Below are positions 16,315-24,803 of a stretch of DNA of 35,286 nucleotides, one piece after another. Each line of letters starts with the position of its first letter. The first letter of the stretch is position 1. The DNA lies in contig CACZHN010000003.1 of NCBI GenBank assembly GCA_902780985.1, positions 1-35,286 on the forward strand, given 5' to 3'. The position numbers were made by a program, and so were the translations under genes. The notes beneath the pieces were generated by a model. The model did not search any database and had not been told where the DNA came from. It saw nothing but the letters and a program-made list of their open reading frames with translations. The DNA comes from an uncultured Lachnospiraceae bacterium. Its GTDB lineage: Bacteria > Bacillota_A > Clostridia > Lachnospirales > Lachnospiraceae.

Positions 16315-17559
16315 ATGGGACTTTTTGATTCTAAGAATTGTGATATTTGTGGTGAAAAGATAAGCCTGCTTGGTAATCGTAAGGTTGAGGACGGAAATGT
16401 ATGCAAGAACTGTGCAGCAAAGCTTTCGCCTTTTATGTCCGGAAGACGTCATACAACACTTGAAGATATCAAGAGACATCTTGAATACAGAGAGCAGAAC
16501 AAGCAGTCTGTAGCTCAGTTTAATCCAAACATGGTTCTGGGAAATAATACAAAGATCTATATCGATCAGAATATGGGATGCTTCGCAGTTTCCAGAGACA
16601 GAGACTGGCGTTCGAAGAACCCTGATATTATCCCGCTTAATCAGGTTTCCAACGTTCATACGGAAGTTAAAGAGAATAAGAGAGAGCTTTACAGAAAGGA
16701 TGCTGAAGGACATAACGTAAGCTACAATCCTAAGCAGTATGAGTACTCATATGAGTTCGAAGTAGAGATCAACGTTAATTCTCCTTACTTTGATGAGATT
16801 AAGTTTGAACTTTCCGATTCATCAGGCAGACCGAAGAATCAGTTTGATGCAACATATCAGAATCTTCAGATGCAGGCTAATCAGATCCAGCAGGCTCTTA
16901 TGTCCGGTATGGGCGGCGGCATGGGTATGGGAATGAATCAGATGGGAATGAATCCTATGGCCGGCGGCATGAATCAGATGGGCATGAACCAGATGGGAAT
17001 GAATAACATGAACGGAATGAACCAGATGGGCATGAACCAGATGGGAATGAACAACATGAACGGTATGAACGGCCAGATGGGCATGAATAACATGAACGGA
17101 ATGAACCAGATGGGCGGCATGAACAACCAGATGGGAATGAATCAGATGAACCAGATGGGTGGCATGAATAACGGAATGAATCAGATGGGAAGCACTCTTA
17201 ACAGCATCGGCAACATGATGAACGGCGGTGTCGGCGGAGTTGTAGGATCTGTTATCGGCGGAATTGCCGGAGCAGCAGCTGACGGTCTTGCAGGAAACAG
17301 CATGGGACCACAGAGCGGAATGGGCCAGCAGCAGATGGGCGGCATGAATAACCAGATGGGCATGAACCAGATGAACAACCAGATGGGTGGTCAGATGGGT
17401 GGTCAGATGGGCGGAATGAACGGCCAGATGGGAATGAATCAGATGAACCAGATGGGCGGCATGGGCCAGGCTCCACAGATGCAGGCATGGACATGTCCTT
17501 TCTGCGGAACACAGAATCAGGGCAATACTTGTACCGGATGCGGTCAGGCAAGAGGCTAA
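16315..17559 (+). CDS. Zinc-ribbon protein (DUF4428-like) with long Met/Asn/Gly/Gln repeat region
   Basis: 414 residues. The N-terminus is a four-cysteine treble (CDIC at 9-12, CKNC at 30-33) resembling DUF4428. A folded region (~60-170) contains NTKIYIDQNMGCFAVSRD and a beta-rich core. Residues ~190-390 are low complexity: dozens of GMNQM, GMNNM and QMGG units, interrupted by a Gly/Ala/Val segment (VGGVVGSVIGGIAGAAADG, ~297-315) that could insert in a membrane or form a glycine zipper. The C-terminus is a second zinc ribbon (Cys394, 397, 406, 409). No signal peptide, so cytoplasmic. The strong AAGGGGG site suggests good expression. Function unknown; a scaffold or condensate-forming role is speculation. 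Confidence 0.8.
   Translation: MGLFDSKNCDICGEKISLLGNRKVEDGNVCKNCAAKLSPFMSGRRHTTLEDIKRHLEYREQNKQSVAQFNPNMVLGNNTKIYIDQNMGCFAVSRDRDWRSKNPDIIPLNQVSNVHTEVKENKRELYRKDAEGHNVSYNPKQYEYSYEFEVEINVNSPYFDEIKFELSDSSGRPKNQFDATYQNLQMQANQIQQALMSGMGGGMGMGMNQMGMNPMAGGMNQMGMNQMGMNNMNGMNQMGMNQMGMNNMNGMNGQMGMNNMNGMNQMGGMNNQMGMNQMNQMGGMNNGMNQMGSTLNSIGNMMNGGVGGVVGSVIGGIAGAAADGLAGNSMGPQSGMGQQQMGGMNNQMGMNQMNNQMGGQMGGQMGGMNGQMGMNQMNQMGGMGQAPQMQAWTCPFCGTQNQGNTCTGCGQARG
16909..17460 (+). repeat. Coding low-complexity repeats (MGMNQ/MNNMNG units)
   Basis: Short in-frame units of 9-24 bases coding GMNQM, GMNNMN and QMGG recur across ~550 bases, broken at about 17190-17330 by the Gly/Ala-rich segment. Long exact DNA matches occur between copies, so length may vary between strains. 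Confidence 0.85.
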
Positions 17560-17583
17560 TGAATTAGAATAAAACAATATGTC

Positions 17584-17623
17584 AAAAATGGTCCGGTATC
17601 AATTTCGATATTGGACCATTTTT
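17584..17623. terminator. Strong bidirectional intrinsic terminator
   Basis: AAAAATGGTCCGGTATC (17584-17600) pairs with GATATTGGACCATTTTT (17607-17623) around a six-base loop, with A/T runs at both ends. It closes the zinc-ribbon gene and isolates the next operon. Confidence 0.9.
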
Positions 17624-17647
17624 GCTGTATTAAGCGTTGACTTTATA

Positions 17648-17656
17648 TGTTATAAT
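17648..17656 (+). promoter_or_regulatory. Extended -10 promoter of the dlt-like operon
   Basis: TGTTATAAT is a perfect extended -10, located 25 bases after a strong terminator and 49 bases before the first gene. TTGACT at 17637-17642 is too close (8 bases) to be its -35. It probably drives the genes through 28519. Confidence 0.72.
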
Positions 17657-17704
17657 ATTGCACGGTTTAGGGAATAAAATATTTATATATGGGAGAAACA
17701 GGAA

Positions 17705-18388
17705 TTGATTTGTCCGTATTGTAAAAGTGAAATACCGGATTTAAGTGATGAATGCTTTGTGTGCGGTGCGGATCTTTTGCCTAAGTCGGTGTCGGAATAT
17801 TACACCGATATGGATGATGTCAAGGAAGTCGATGAGAATCTTTATAAAGAGATCAATAAAAAGAGAGGAACCGACGATGATGCCTTGACTCCGGCACAGA
17901 AAAGAGGAATCGTCATAGCGGCCGCCATAGGCCTTATTTTGGCGCTTATCGCACTGGACGTGTTCCAGATACTGCAATATAACATCGGAGCGGGATATGA
18001 GAAAAAAAAGGCTTATATCGTAGGCGTTCATTACATTGCCAAGGGCAGGACGGAAAGAGATAATCTTACCACCGACTGCATGGTGGCTTATCCTTACAAT
18101 GATGAAGTCCTGAACGCTCAGGTAAAGGCGGGATTTCATTACTGTATAGGCGACCAGATCACGGTTTATGTGGGACCTGACGGAAAAGCATATCATTTCG
18201 CCTTTTCTCTCGGAGACATATTGCAGCTTATCATAATCGCATGCTTTACAGCTCTGACTATAATAGCGATAGCAAGATGGAATAAGGGACCGAATGCGGA
18301 CGGACACCTTGACAGAAGGATGCCCGGATACAACATGGGAAGCAACATGCAGGTTCGCAGAAACAAGAAATGGTGGAGATACTTTTAA
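17705..18388 (+). CDS. Zinc-ribbon membrane protein of unknown function
   Basis: 227 residues. The N-terminus is a zinc ribbon, CPYC (3-6) and CFVC (17-20). An acidic linker, one helix (~76-97), a ~75-residue extracytoplasmic or loop domain beginning KAYIVGVHYIAKG, a second helix (~178-195) and a basic tail ending KKWWRYF follow. The start is TTG 17705, supported by GGGAGA eight bases upstream. Its stop directly abuts the ATG of the radical SAM gene, so the two are coupled. Similar zinc ribbon plus membrane proteins are common and mostly uncharacterised. Confidence 0.75.
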   Translation: MICPYCKSEIPDLSDECFVCGADLLPKSVSEYYTDMDDVKEVDENLYKEINKKRGTDDDALTPAQKRGIVIAAAIGLILALIALDVFQILQYNIGAGYEKKKAYIVGVHYIAKGRTERDNLTTDCMVAYPYNDEVLNAQVKAGFHYCIGDQITVYVGPDGKAYHFAFSLGDILQLIIIACFTALTIIAIARWNKGPNADGHLDRRMPGYNMGSNMQVRRNKKWWRYF

Positions 18389-19462
18389 ATGGACAAGACT
18401 GAGATCAAAACAAGAAATCTTGATACACTGGCCGAATATCAGGCAAAGCTCTGCAAAAAGCCGGAGCTTCGCCAGCTCTTTCTGGAACTCACTTTGAAAT
18501 GCAACGAGTTCTGTTTCCATTGCGGCAGCGGCTGCGGAAGAGATCTTCCGGACGGACTTCCGCTGGAAAAATACAAAGAGATACTGGATGAGGTTAAGAA
18601 AAACTTCGGAACAGATCTGCTTATAGCGGTTACCGGAGGAGAGCCTCTTCTTTACAAGGATTTCTTCGAGCTGGTGGAATATATACATAAACTGGGCTTC
18701 AGATGGGGCATGACCAGCAACGCAACTCTTATAACCAAAGAGGTTGCGAAGAAGCTTCACGATGCGGGTATGTTCAGCATATCCGTTAGTATCGACGGCC
18801 TTCCGGATACTCATGACAGATACAGAGGATTTCCGAGAGGATATGAGCTGGCTATGCGCGGCATTCAGAACATGATCGATGAAGAAAGCTGCAAACAGCT
18901 GATGGTCACCACGGTTGTTAATCATGAGAATATCGCGGAGCTGGACGCGCTCTTCGATATATTCGATAAAGTAGATATAGATGAGTGGCGTCTTACGGGA
19001 ATCGAGCCTATCGGCAGAGCTATGGATCACCCGGATATGCTTCTCACACCGGAAGACAACCGACGTATGATGGACTTCATTCTTAAGAAGAGAGAACAGA
19101 AGCTTCCGGTTACATATTCCTGTACTCATTATCTGGGACTGGAATACGAGGCTGAGGTCCGTAACTGGTACTTCTTATGCAATTCCGGAGTCTATGCTGC
19201 CAGCATCATGGAAAACGGTGATGTAGGTGCATGTCTGGACGTTCCGAGAAACGAGAAGACCATTCAGGGAAATGTATACGAGACAAGCTTCACCGAAATA
19301 TGGAAGAACAGATTCGAGATTTACAGAACTCCTCTGTCGGAACGAAACAGCAACTGCAAGGCCTGTCCTGAGGCCAAGTGGTGCAGGGGCGGTGCATATC
19401 ACAGCTGGGACTTCGATGAAGAGAAGCCGAAGGTATGCATGAAGGGAATCCTCTTCGATTGA
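18389..19462 (+). CDS. Radical SAM protein with SPASM domain
   Basis: 357 residues. The radical SAM cluster motif is CNEFCFHC (Cys38, 42, 45; CX3CX2C). AVTGGEPLL contributes the SAM-binding GGE segment, and ISVSIDGLPDTHDRYRG continues the barrel. The C-terminal SPASM region has CNSG, a GDVGACLDV strand, GNVYETSFTEIW, then CKACPEAKWCRGGAY, giving auxiliary cluster ligands. SPASM enzymes typically modify peptides or enzyme active sites. No obvious precursor peptide adjoins it. Being directly after the zinc-ribbon membrane gene and 40 bases before the acyltransferase gene, it may act on a component of the envelope-modification system; that is inference. Confidence 0.88.
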   Translation: MDKTEIKTRNLDTLAEYQAKLCKKPELRQLFLELTLKCNEFCFHCGSGCGRDLPDGLPLEKYKEILDEVKKNFGTDLLIAVTGGEPLLYKDFFELVEYIHKLGFRWGMTSNATLITKEVAKKLHDAGMFSISVSIDGLPDTHDRYRGFPRGYELAMRGIQNMIDEESCKQLMVTTVVNHENIAELDALFDIFDKVDIDEWRLTGIEPIGRAMDHPDMLLTPEDNRRMMDFILKKREQKLPVTYSCTHYLGLEYEAEVRNWYFLCNSGVYAASIMENGDVGACLDVPRNEKTIQGNVYETSFTEIWKNRFEIYRTPLSERNSNCKACPEAKWCRGGAYHSWDFDEEKPKVCMKGILFD

Positions 19463-19502
19463 TCTGACGGAATATTTTGCTGAACAGGAGATACATTGAA
19501 AC

Positions 19503-21134
19503 GTGCTTTACTATAAACTGGCTTTCGGCGTTTTGTTTCTGCCGGGTACCATGATCTTATATCAGATAATACCGAAAAGGTTCAGATGGGCCGTACTGCT
19601 TCTGGCGAGTATGGCTTTTTACTCGACCTTCAGTGTAAAGCTTTTTATCTATCCGGTCTTTGCCGCTGCGGTAACCTACGGCATCGGCCTGTGGCTGGAG
19701 AAGCTTGATAAGAACAGAAGTGCGGCAATCAAGGCGGTTACCGGTGAGAATCCGGACGGCAGCCCGAAATCCAAAGACGATATCAAGAAAGAAAAGAACG
19801 GGATTAAAACAGGATATACAAAAAAGAGCAGGGCTGTCCTCTTACTGGGAGTTGCGGCTCTGCTTTTAGTGTTGCTTTATCTTAAATATACGAACTTTTT
19901 CATTGAAAACATCAATAATATATTAGAGGCTGCGGGAAGCGAAAAGCAGTTTGATCTTAAAGACCTGTTGCTGCCTCTGGGTATATCTTTCTATACCATG
20001 CAGGCCATCGGATATATGGCGGATGTATATTGGAAGAAAGTCGGAGCGGAGAAGAATCCTCTTAAGATGCTGCTCTTCCTCACATTCTTTCCGACCATTG
20101 TGGAAGGACCTATCGCTTCCTATACGGATATTCATGAGAAGCTTTTCGCAGGCGAGAGCCTTGACCCGGACAATGTGGTAAAGGGTTATGTGAGACTTTG
20201 CTGGGGTATCATGAAGAAGCTGGTAATAGCCGACAGATTATACCCTGCGGTAAATACCCTTTTTGACATGTCAAGAGACCCGCACGGCGCCGAAATCGTG
20301 GCAGCCGCTATTCTCTTTACGGTTATGGAATACATGGATTTCTCGGGCTGTATGGACATGGTAGTAGGCTGCGGAACAATCTTCGGAGTGAAGCTGCCTG
20401 AGAACTTTAAACAGCCTTTCTTCGCCAGAAATGCATCGGAATTCTGGAGAAGGTGGCATATATCACTGGGTGTATGGTTCAAGACTTACATTTTCTATCC
20501 GGTATCCATGAGTGGCCTTGCCAAAAAATGGGGCAAGTTTGCCAAGGACAGAGTAGGTAAGCATGCCACAAAGATGGTGGCATCCGCTATGGCACTGCTT
20601 CCGGTATGGCTGTGCAACGGACTGTGGCACGGTCCTAAGTGGACATACATTTTCTACGGAATATTCTACTTTGTCGTAATTATGATAGAGCTTATATTCG
20701 AGCCTCTGGGAGATAAGGTGCTGGAGCGCCTGAAACTCACAAGAGAGAATAAAGCGGTCGACATAATGCGAATCCTCAGAACCTGGATAGTTATCTTTGC
20801 GGGAGAGCTTTTCTTCCGTGCGGAAACACTTACCGACGGTTTTAAGATGTTCGGAGCCATGTTCCGTAACTTCAGCCTTTCCATACTTTGGAACGGCACA
20901 GCCCTGGGCTGGGGACTGGATAAGGCAGACTGGATAGTTATCCTTTTCAGCCTTATCATAGTTATCGTAATAAATGTCATCAGGGAGAAAGGCGCGGATA
21001 TCACCGACAGCCTTCTTAAGAAACCGATGGCACTCAGATGGGCACTTACATTCGGCCTTATCTTTATCATTTTAATATTCGGTCTTTACGGACCGGGATA
21101 TCAGGAGGTGGATCTCATATATGCAGGCTTCTGA
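19503..21134 (+). CDS. MBOAT family O-acyltransferase, DltB-like
   Basis: 543 residues, longer than usual DltB (~400), with extra charged sequence after the first helices (~80-115). Many transmembrane helices. The MBOAT signature is clear: EFWRRWHISLGVWFKTYIFY and the catalytic His in CNGLWHGPKWTYIFYG. DltB-type enzymes pass an acyl or aminoacyl group from a carrier protein across the membrane to a surface polymer. The start is GTG 19503 behind CAGGAG. The stop overlaps the next gene by 14 bases. The neighbours (SGNH protein, adenylation enzyme, carrier protein) complete a dlt-like set. Confidence 0.9.
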   Translation: MLYYKLAFGVLFLPGTMILYQIIPKRFRWAVLLLASMAFYSTFSVKLFIYPVFAAAVTYGIGLWLEKLDKNRSAAIKAVTGENPDGSPKSKDDIKKEKNGIKTGYTKKSRAVLLLGVAALLLVLLYLKYTNFFIENINNILEAAGSEKQFDLKDLLLPLGISFYTMQAIGYMADVYWKKVGAEKNPLKMLLFLTFFPTIVEGPIASYTDIHEKLFAGESLDPDNVVKGYVRLCWGIMKKLVIADRLYPAVNTLFDMSRDPHGAEIVAAAILFTVMEYMDFSGCMDMVVGCGTIFGVKLPENFKQPFFARNASEFWRRWHISLGVWFKTYIFYPVSMSGLAKKWGKFAKDRVGKHATKMVASAMALLPVWLCNGLWHGPKWTYIFYGIFYFVVIMIELIFEPLGDKVLERLKLTRENKAVDIMRILRTWIVIFAGELFFRAETLTDGFKMFGAMFRNFSLSILWNGTALGWGLDKADWIVILFSLIIVIVINVIREKGADITDSLLKKPMALRWALTFGLIFIILIFGLYGPGYQEVDLIYAGF

Positions 21135-22029
21135 TAAGAAAAAAAGATGGATAGAGATATTTGCTTTCCTGGTGGTGCTTCTGGTACTTCTGAAGGTAGT
21201 TTCATACATTATGAACCCGATCAGGATGAATAAGCCGGACTGTGTAAATGAAAGAGACCGTTATGTGGCAGGCGCCCTGACGGAGGAAAAAGATTCCATA
21301 GATGTGGTGATCCTGGGAGACAGTGAAGCACTGGTACTTCTTTCACCGCAGATACTTTACGACGAAGAGGGTATATCCTCTTACATAGTAGGTCAGTCGG
21401 GACAGAGAATCAGCGAAGCTTACTACACACTGGAAGAACTGGTGAAGACCCAGAGTCCGAAGGTGGTACTCCTTGAGACCGATATGGTAGTCATCAGCTC
21501 CGATGAGAGAAGAGAGGCGTTGGGATCCTTCAATGCGGCATCCTATCATTATTTCCCGATATTCAGATATCACGGAATGTGGAAGGAAATGTACGGCATC
21601 ACGGAACCACAGCACATGGAGCATTACAGAGGCTTCGAGCCGAGACCGGAACTGGATCCTTATGTAGGGGAAGAATATATGATCCCTACGGAGGAAAAGG
21701 AGACTCTTCTTCTTTCCACCGAGTACTACATGAAGAGGATGCTGGCACTCTGTGAGAAGGAAGGAATAGAACTTGTGCTGGTAAGCGCACCGTCACCGAC
21801 CAACTCTAATTATGAAAAGCACAACGCACTTCAGGCACTTGCCGATGAGAAGAACCTGAAGTTTATAGATTTTAATCTTATGCTTGATGAGATAGGCATT
21901 GACTGGGATACTGATTCTCTGGACGGCGGCGATCACGTCAATTACAGCGGAACAGAGAAAATGTCCCGATATCTCATGACATTTTTGAAGGAAAATTATG
22001 ATCTGGAGGATCACAGGGGAGACGACTGA
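21121..22029 (+). CDS. Membrane-anchored SGNH-type protein (DltD-like role)
   Basis: 302 residues. One N-terminal helix (~11-30) anchors an extracytoplasmic domain. VVILGDSEAL gives the nucleophile Ser68 of the SGNH fold, and SLDGGDHVNYSG near the C-terminus gives Asp and His272 of the triad. By position it takes the place of DltD, which works with DltB outside the membrane in D-alanylation. Overall sequence is unlike classical DltD, so the name is functional analogy. The ribosome site AGGAGG lies inside the upstream gene. The stop overlaps the next ATG by one base (TGATG). Confidence 0.82.
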   Translation: MQASDKKKRWIEIFAFLVVLLVLLKVVSYIMNPIRMNKPDCVNERDRYVAGALTEEKDSIDVVILGDSEALVLLSPQILYDEEGISSYIVGQSGQRISEAYYTLEELVKTQSPKVVLLETDMVVISSDERREALGSFNAASYHYFPIFRYHGMWKEMYGITEPQHMEHYRGFEPRPELDPYVGEEYMIPTEEKETLLLSTEYYMKRMLALCEKEGIELVLVSAPSPTNSNYEKHNALQALADEKNLKFIDFNLMLDEIGIDWDTDSLDGGDHVNYSGTEKMSRYLMTFLKENYDLEDHRGDD

Positions 22030-23573
22030 TGAAAAACGTACTGGAATATCTGGAAGCATCTGCGGAGAGACTTCCGGAAAAAACAGCTGTTATCGATGAC
22101 AAAGAACAGTGTACATATAAGGAACTTAGAGATATATCCCGCATGATGGGATTCATCTTATCGAACAATGATCTGCAGGGATGTCCTGTAGCCGTAATGA
22201 TGAAGAAGAGCGTTCTTACGCTGGAAGTATTCTTCGGAGCGGCTTATGCCGGAGGCTTCTACAGCCTTACGGATCCGGACTTTCCGGTAAGCAGACTGGA
22301 GCAGCAGCTGAAGGTTCTGCAGCCGAAGGTTGTTGTAACATTGGAAGAATATAAGGATAAGCTTGCGGAGGCGGGCTTTACGGGCAAGGTTCTGTTCGGT
22401 GATAAACTGAGGAACGAGGCGCGTAATATGCTGGGCTATCCGGAGATATCCAACGAGAGAATGTCCATAGACGCAAAGCTTGCGGCTATAAGGAATGCCC
22501 TTCCGGCAGATACGCCTTTATACTGCAACTTTACATCCGGTTCAACGGGAACACCTAAGGGAGTTCTGGTGGGACATGCATCCGTAATAAGCTTTATAGA
22601 TTCCTTTACCGAGCTTTTCGGCATTACCGAAGAGGATGTACTGGGCAACCAGGCACCTTTCGATTTCGACGTTTCGGTTAAGGACATTTACAGCACCATC
22701 AGAAAGGGTGCTACCATGGTGATAATCCCTACCGCATTCTTCCGTTTCCCTAACGGGGTTATGGATATGCTGGAGGAGCATAAGGTTACAACCCTTATCT
22801 GGGCCGTATCCGCGCTGGTTCTTCTGAACCGTCTCCATGAGTTCATGTATAAGGTTCCGCCTTGCATCAACAAGGTGCTTTTCAGCGGCGAGGAGATGCC
22901 TGTAAGACATCTTACGGACTGGATGAAGGTTTATCCGGAGGCAAAGTTCGTAAATCTTTACGGACCTACGGAGATAACCTGCAACTGTACATATTATGAG
23001 ATAGAAAATGTACCGGCACCGGAAGACAGGATTCCGTCCGGATATGTATTCCCGGGAAAGGTTATCTATCTTATGGATGAAGAAGGAAATATCATTCCTG
23101 CGGATTCCGAAAATGTAACGGGAGAGATCTGCGTAGGCGGCAATGAGCTTGCGTTGGGATATTATAATAACGAAGCGGCTACAAGCGCCGCATTTATCGA
23201 AAAGGAGATCGACGGAAAGACCGAGAAGATATATAAGACGGGAGACCTGGGATACAGAGAAGGCGGCCTCATATATTTTGCGGGAAGACGTGATTTTCAG
23301 ATAAAGCATAACGGCCACAGGATTGAGCTGGAAGAAGTGGAGCGCGCACTGGCGGGACTTCCGGGAATTCAGCAGGCCTGCTGCATATATGACCATGAGA
23401 AATACAGGATCGTGGCATTTCTTGCGGGAGATTCGGATAAGAAGACGGTGGTTGCCGGACTTAAGGAGAAGCTTCCGGAATACAGCCTTCCGAATGTATA
23501 TAAATTTATGGAGGAACTTCCTCTTACAAAGAACGGTAAGATCGACAGGAAAAAACTGAAGGAGATCGGATGA
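22029..23573 (+). CDS. Amino-acid adenylation enzyme, DltA-like
   Basis: 514 residues, the DltA length. AMP-binding core motifs: NFTSGSTGTPKGVLVGH (A3), APFDFDVSVKDIY (A4, with the Asp that in this superfamily binds an alpha-amino group), NLYGPTEITC (A5), YKTGDLGYREGG (A7), GRRDFQIKHNGHRIELEEVE (A8) and LTKNGKIDRKKL with the catalytic Lys (A10). It should activate an amino acid with ATP and load it on the carrier protein encoded at 24804. The kept A4 Asp supports an alpha-amino acid substrate; whether it is D-alanine cannot be read from sequence. The stop overlaps the decarboxylase ATG by four bases (ATGA). Confidence 0.9.
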   Translation: MKNVLEYLEASAERLPEKTAVIDDKEQCTYKELRDISRMMGFILSNNDLQGCPVAVMMKKSVLTLEVFFGAAYAGGFYSLTDPDFPVSRLEQQLKVLQPKVVVTLEEYKDKLAEAGFTGKVLFGDKLRNEARNMLGYPEISNERMSIDAKLAAIRNALPADTPLYCNFTSGSTGTPKGVLVGHASVISFIDSFTELFGITEEDVLGNQAPFDFDVSVKDIYSTIRKGATMVIIPTAFFRFPNGVMDMLEEHKVTTLIWAVSALVLLNRLHEFMYKVPPCINKVLFSGEEMPVRHLTDWMKVYPEAKFVNLYGPTEITCNCTYYEIENVPAPEDRIPSGYVFPGKVIYLMDEEGNIIPADSENVTGEICVGGNELALGYYNNEAATSAAFIEKEIDGKTEKIYKTGDLGYREGGLIYFAGRRDFQIKHNGHRIELEEVERALAGLPGIQQACCIYDHEKYRIVAFLAGDSDKKTVVAGLKEKLPEYSLPNVYKFMEELPLTKNGKIDRKKLKEIG

Positions 23574-24778
23574 AGGAAAGAGAACTTATAAATAAATATA
23601 AGACACCTTTTTATCTCTATGATGAACCAATCCCGGAGAAAAGGACAAAAGATATGAGAGAGGCACTTCCGGGGATCGGACTCTGCTTTGCTCTTAAGGC
23701 GGCACCGGTACTTACCGGGGTTCTGGCACCTATGGTGGACAGACTCGAGGTATGTTCTCCGGGAGAGTACGAGATCTGCATCAGGAACGGAGTTCCTGCG
23801 GATAAGCTTCTGGTGTCGGGAGTCAACAAGACTTACGAAAGCATAAAAAGGATACTGAAACTGGGACAGGGCCTGGGATGGTATACTATTGAATCTCCGG
23901 AGCATTTTGATATACTGGACAGGTGTGCCGAAGAGGCAGGGGTTAAGCTTAACTGCTATATCAGACTGTCTTCGGGAAATCAGTTCGGCGTGGATAAGGA
24001 TACCCTTGAAGCACTGGCGGAAAAGGTCATGGCATCCGGGAATCTGGAACTGGAAGGAATACATTTCTTTTCCGGAACCCAGAAGACCATAAAGAGAATC
24101 GAAGGCGAGCTTTCGGCGCTGGCGGAATACGGCGAAGTGCTGAAGAAAAAGCTGGGAACCGAGATAGGGCTTGAATTCGGACCGGGTCTCGGTGTAAACT
24201 ACTTCGGTGCAGGTGAGGCCTCCGGACGTGATATCGAGCAGGCTCAGGCGGAAAAACAATTGCGCGAACTTGCGGAAACAGTTGACATTACGGGTATAAA
24301 AAGTGTATATAAAGATGTGACATTTGAATATGGCAGATTTATAGCTGCGGCTTCGGGAAGATATTTCACCGGTGTTGCGGATATAAAGAGAACATATGAC
24401 GTAAACTATGCCATATTGGAAGGCGGTATCCATCAGCTTACCTACTACGGAAGCATGGCGGGTATGAAGGTACCGTTTATAGAGATGGTTCCTCAGGATG
24501 AAGGAAGAACGGGAGAGACCGCGGACTATGTACTTGCGGGTTCGCTCTGCTCCGTAAATGACATCCTGGTGAGAAAGGCAGCTCTTCCGGAACTTAAGAA
24601 GGGAGACACGCTTATATTTGATCTTGCGGGAGCTTATGCGCTTACCGAGGGAATAGGTATGTTCCTCAGCAGAGATCTTCCGGCTATCCTGATAAGGGAT
24701 GCACAGGGAGAGGTAAGACTTGTCAGAGATCATATGGAGACCAACGGGATAAACGACGGTACTTCTAAGATAAGTTAA
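23570..24778 (+). CDS. Fold-type III PLP-dependent decarboxylase (LysA/ODC/BtrK-like)
   Basis: 402 residues with the two-domain layout of diaminopimelate/ornithine decarboxylases. FALKA holds the PLP Lys (Lys43). SGNQFGVD and HFFSGTQ (His165) lie along the barrel, EFGPGLGVNYFG is the phosphate loop, and EYGRFIAAASG replaces the usual EPGR. GSLCSVNDIL (Cys327) is the active-site Cys loop from the partner subunit. There Cys is followed by Ser, not the Glu of LysA or Asp of ODC, so the substrate probably differs. Located inside a dlt-like set, it may act on a carrier-bound aminoacyl group, as BtrK does in butirosin synthesis, or supply or epimerise the amino acid. Not part of classical dlt operons. 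Confidence 0.82.
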   Translation: MKERELINKYKTPFYLYDEPIPEKRTKDMREALPGIGLCFALKAAPVLTGVLAPMVDRLEVCSPGEYEICIRNGVPADKLLVSGVNKTYESIKRILKLGQGLGWYTIESPEHFDILDRCAEEAGVKLNCYIRLSSGNQFGVDKDTLEALAEKVMASGNLELEGIHFFSGTQKTIKRIEGELSALAEYGEVLKKKLGTEIGLEFGPGLGVNYFGAGEASGRDIEQAQAEKQLRELAETVDITGIKSVYKDVTFEYGRFIAAASGRYFTGVADIKRTYDVNYAILEGGIHQLTYYGSMAGMKVPFIEMVPQDEGRTGETADYVLAGSLCSVNDILVRKAALPELKKGDTLIFDLAGAYALTEGIGMFLSRDLPAILIRDAQGEVRLVRDHMETNGINDGTSKIS

Positions 24779-24803
24779 AAGTATTGAGAACAGGAGAATT
24801 ATA

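Noticed and set aside
16822..17577. Minus-strand His-rich open frame (~251 codons)
   Set aside because: It is the mirror of the Met/Asn repeat (CAT is the complement of ATG), so the His-Leu-Val pattern is an artefact. It also overlaps the terminator.
17637..17656. TTGACT as -35 for the TATAAT at 17651
   Set aside because: The spacing is eight bases, far too short; the extended TGT before TATAAT explains the promoter better.
17741..19129. Minus-strand open frame (~462 codons) opposite the zinc-ribbon and radical SAM genes
   Set aside because: Antisense to two well-supported coupled genes; no Shine-Dalgarno and no known motifs.
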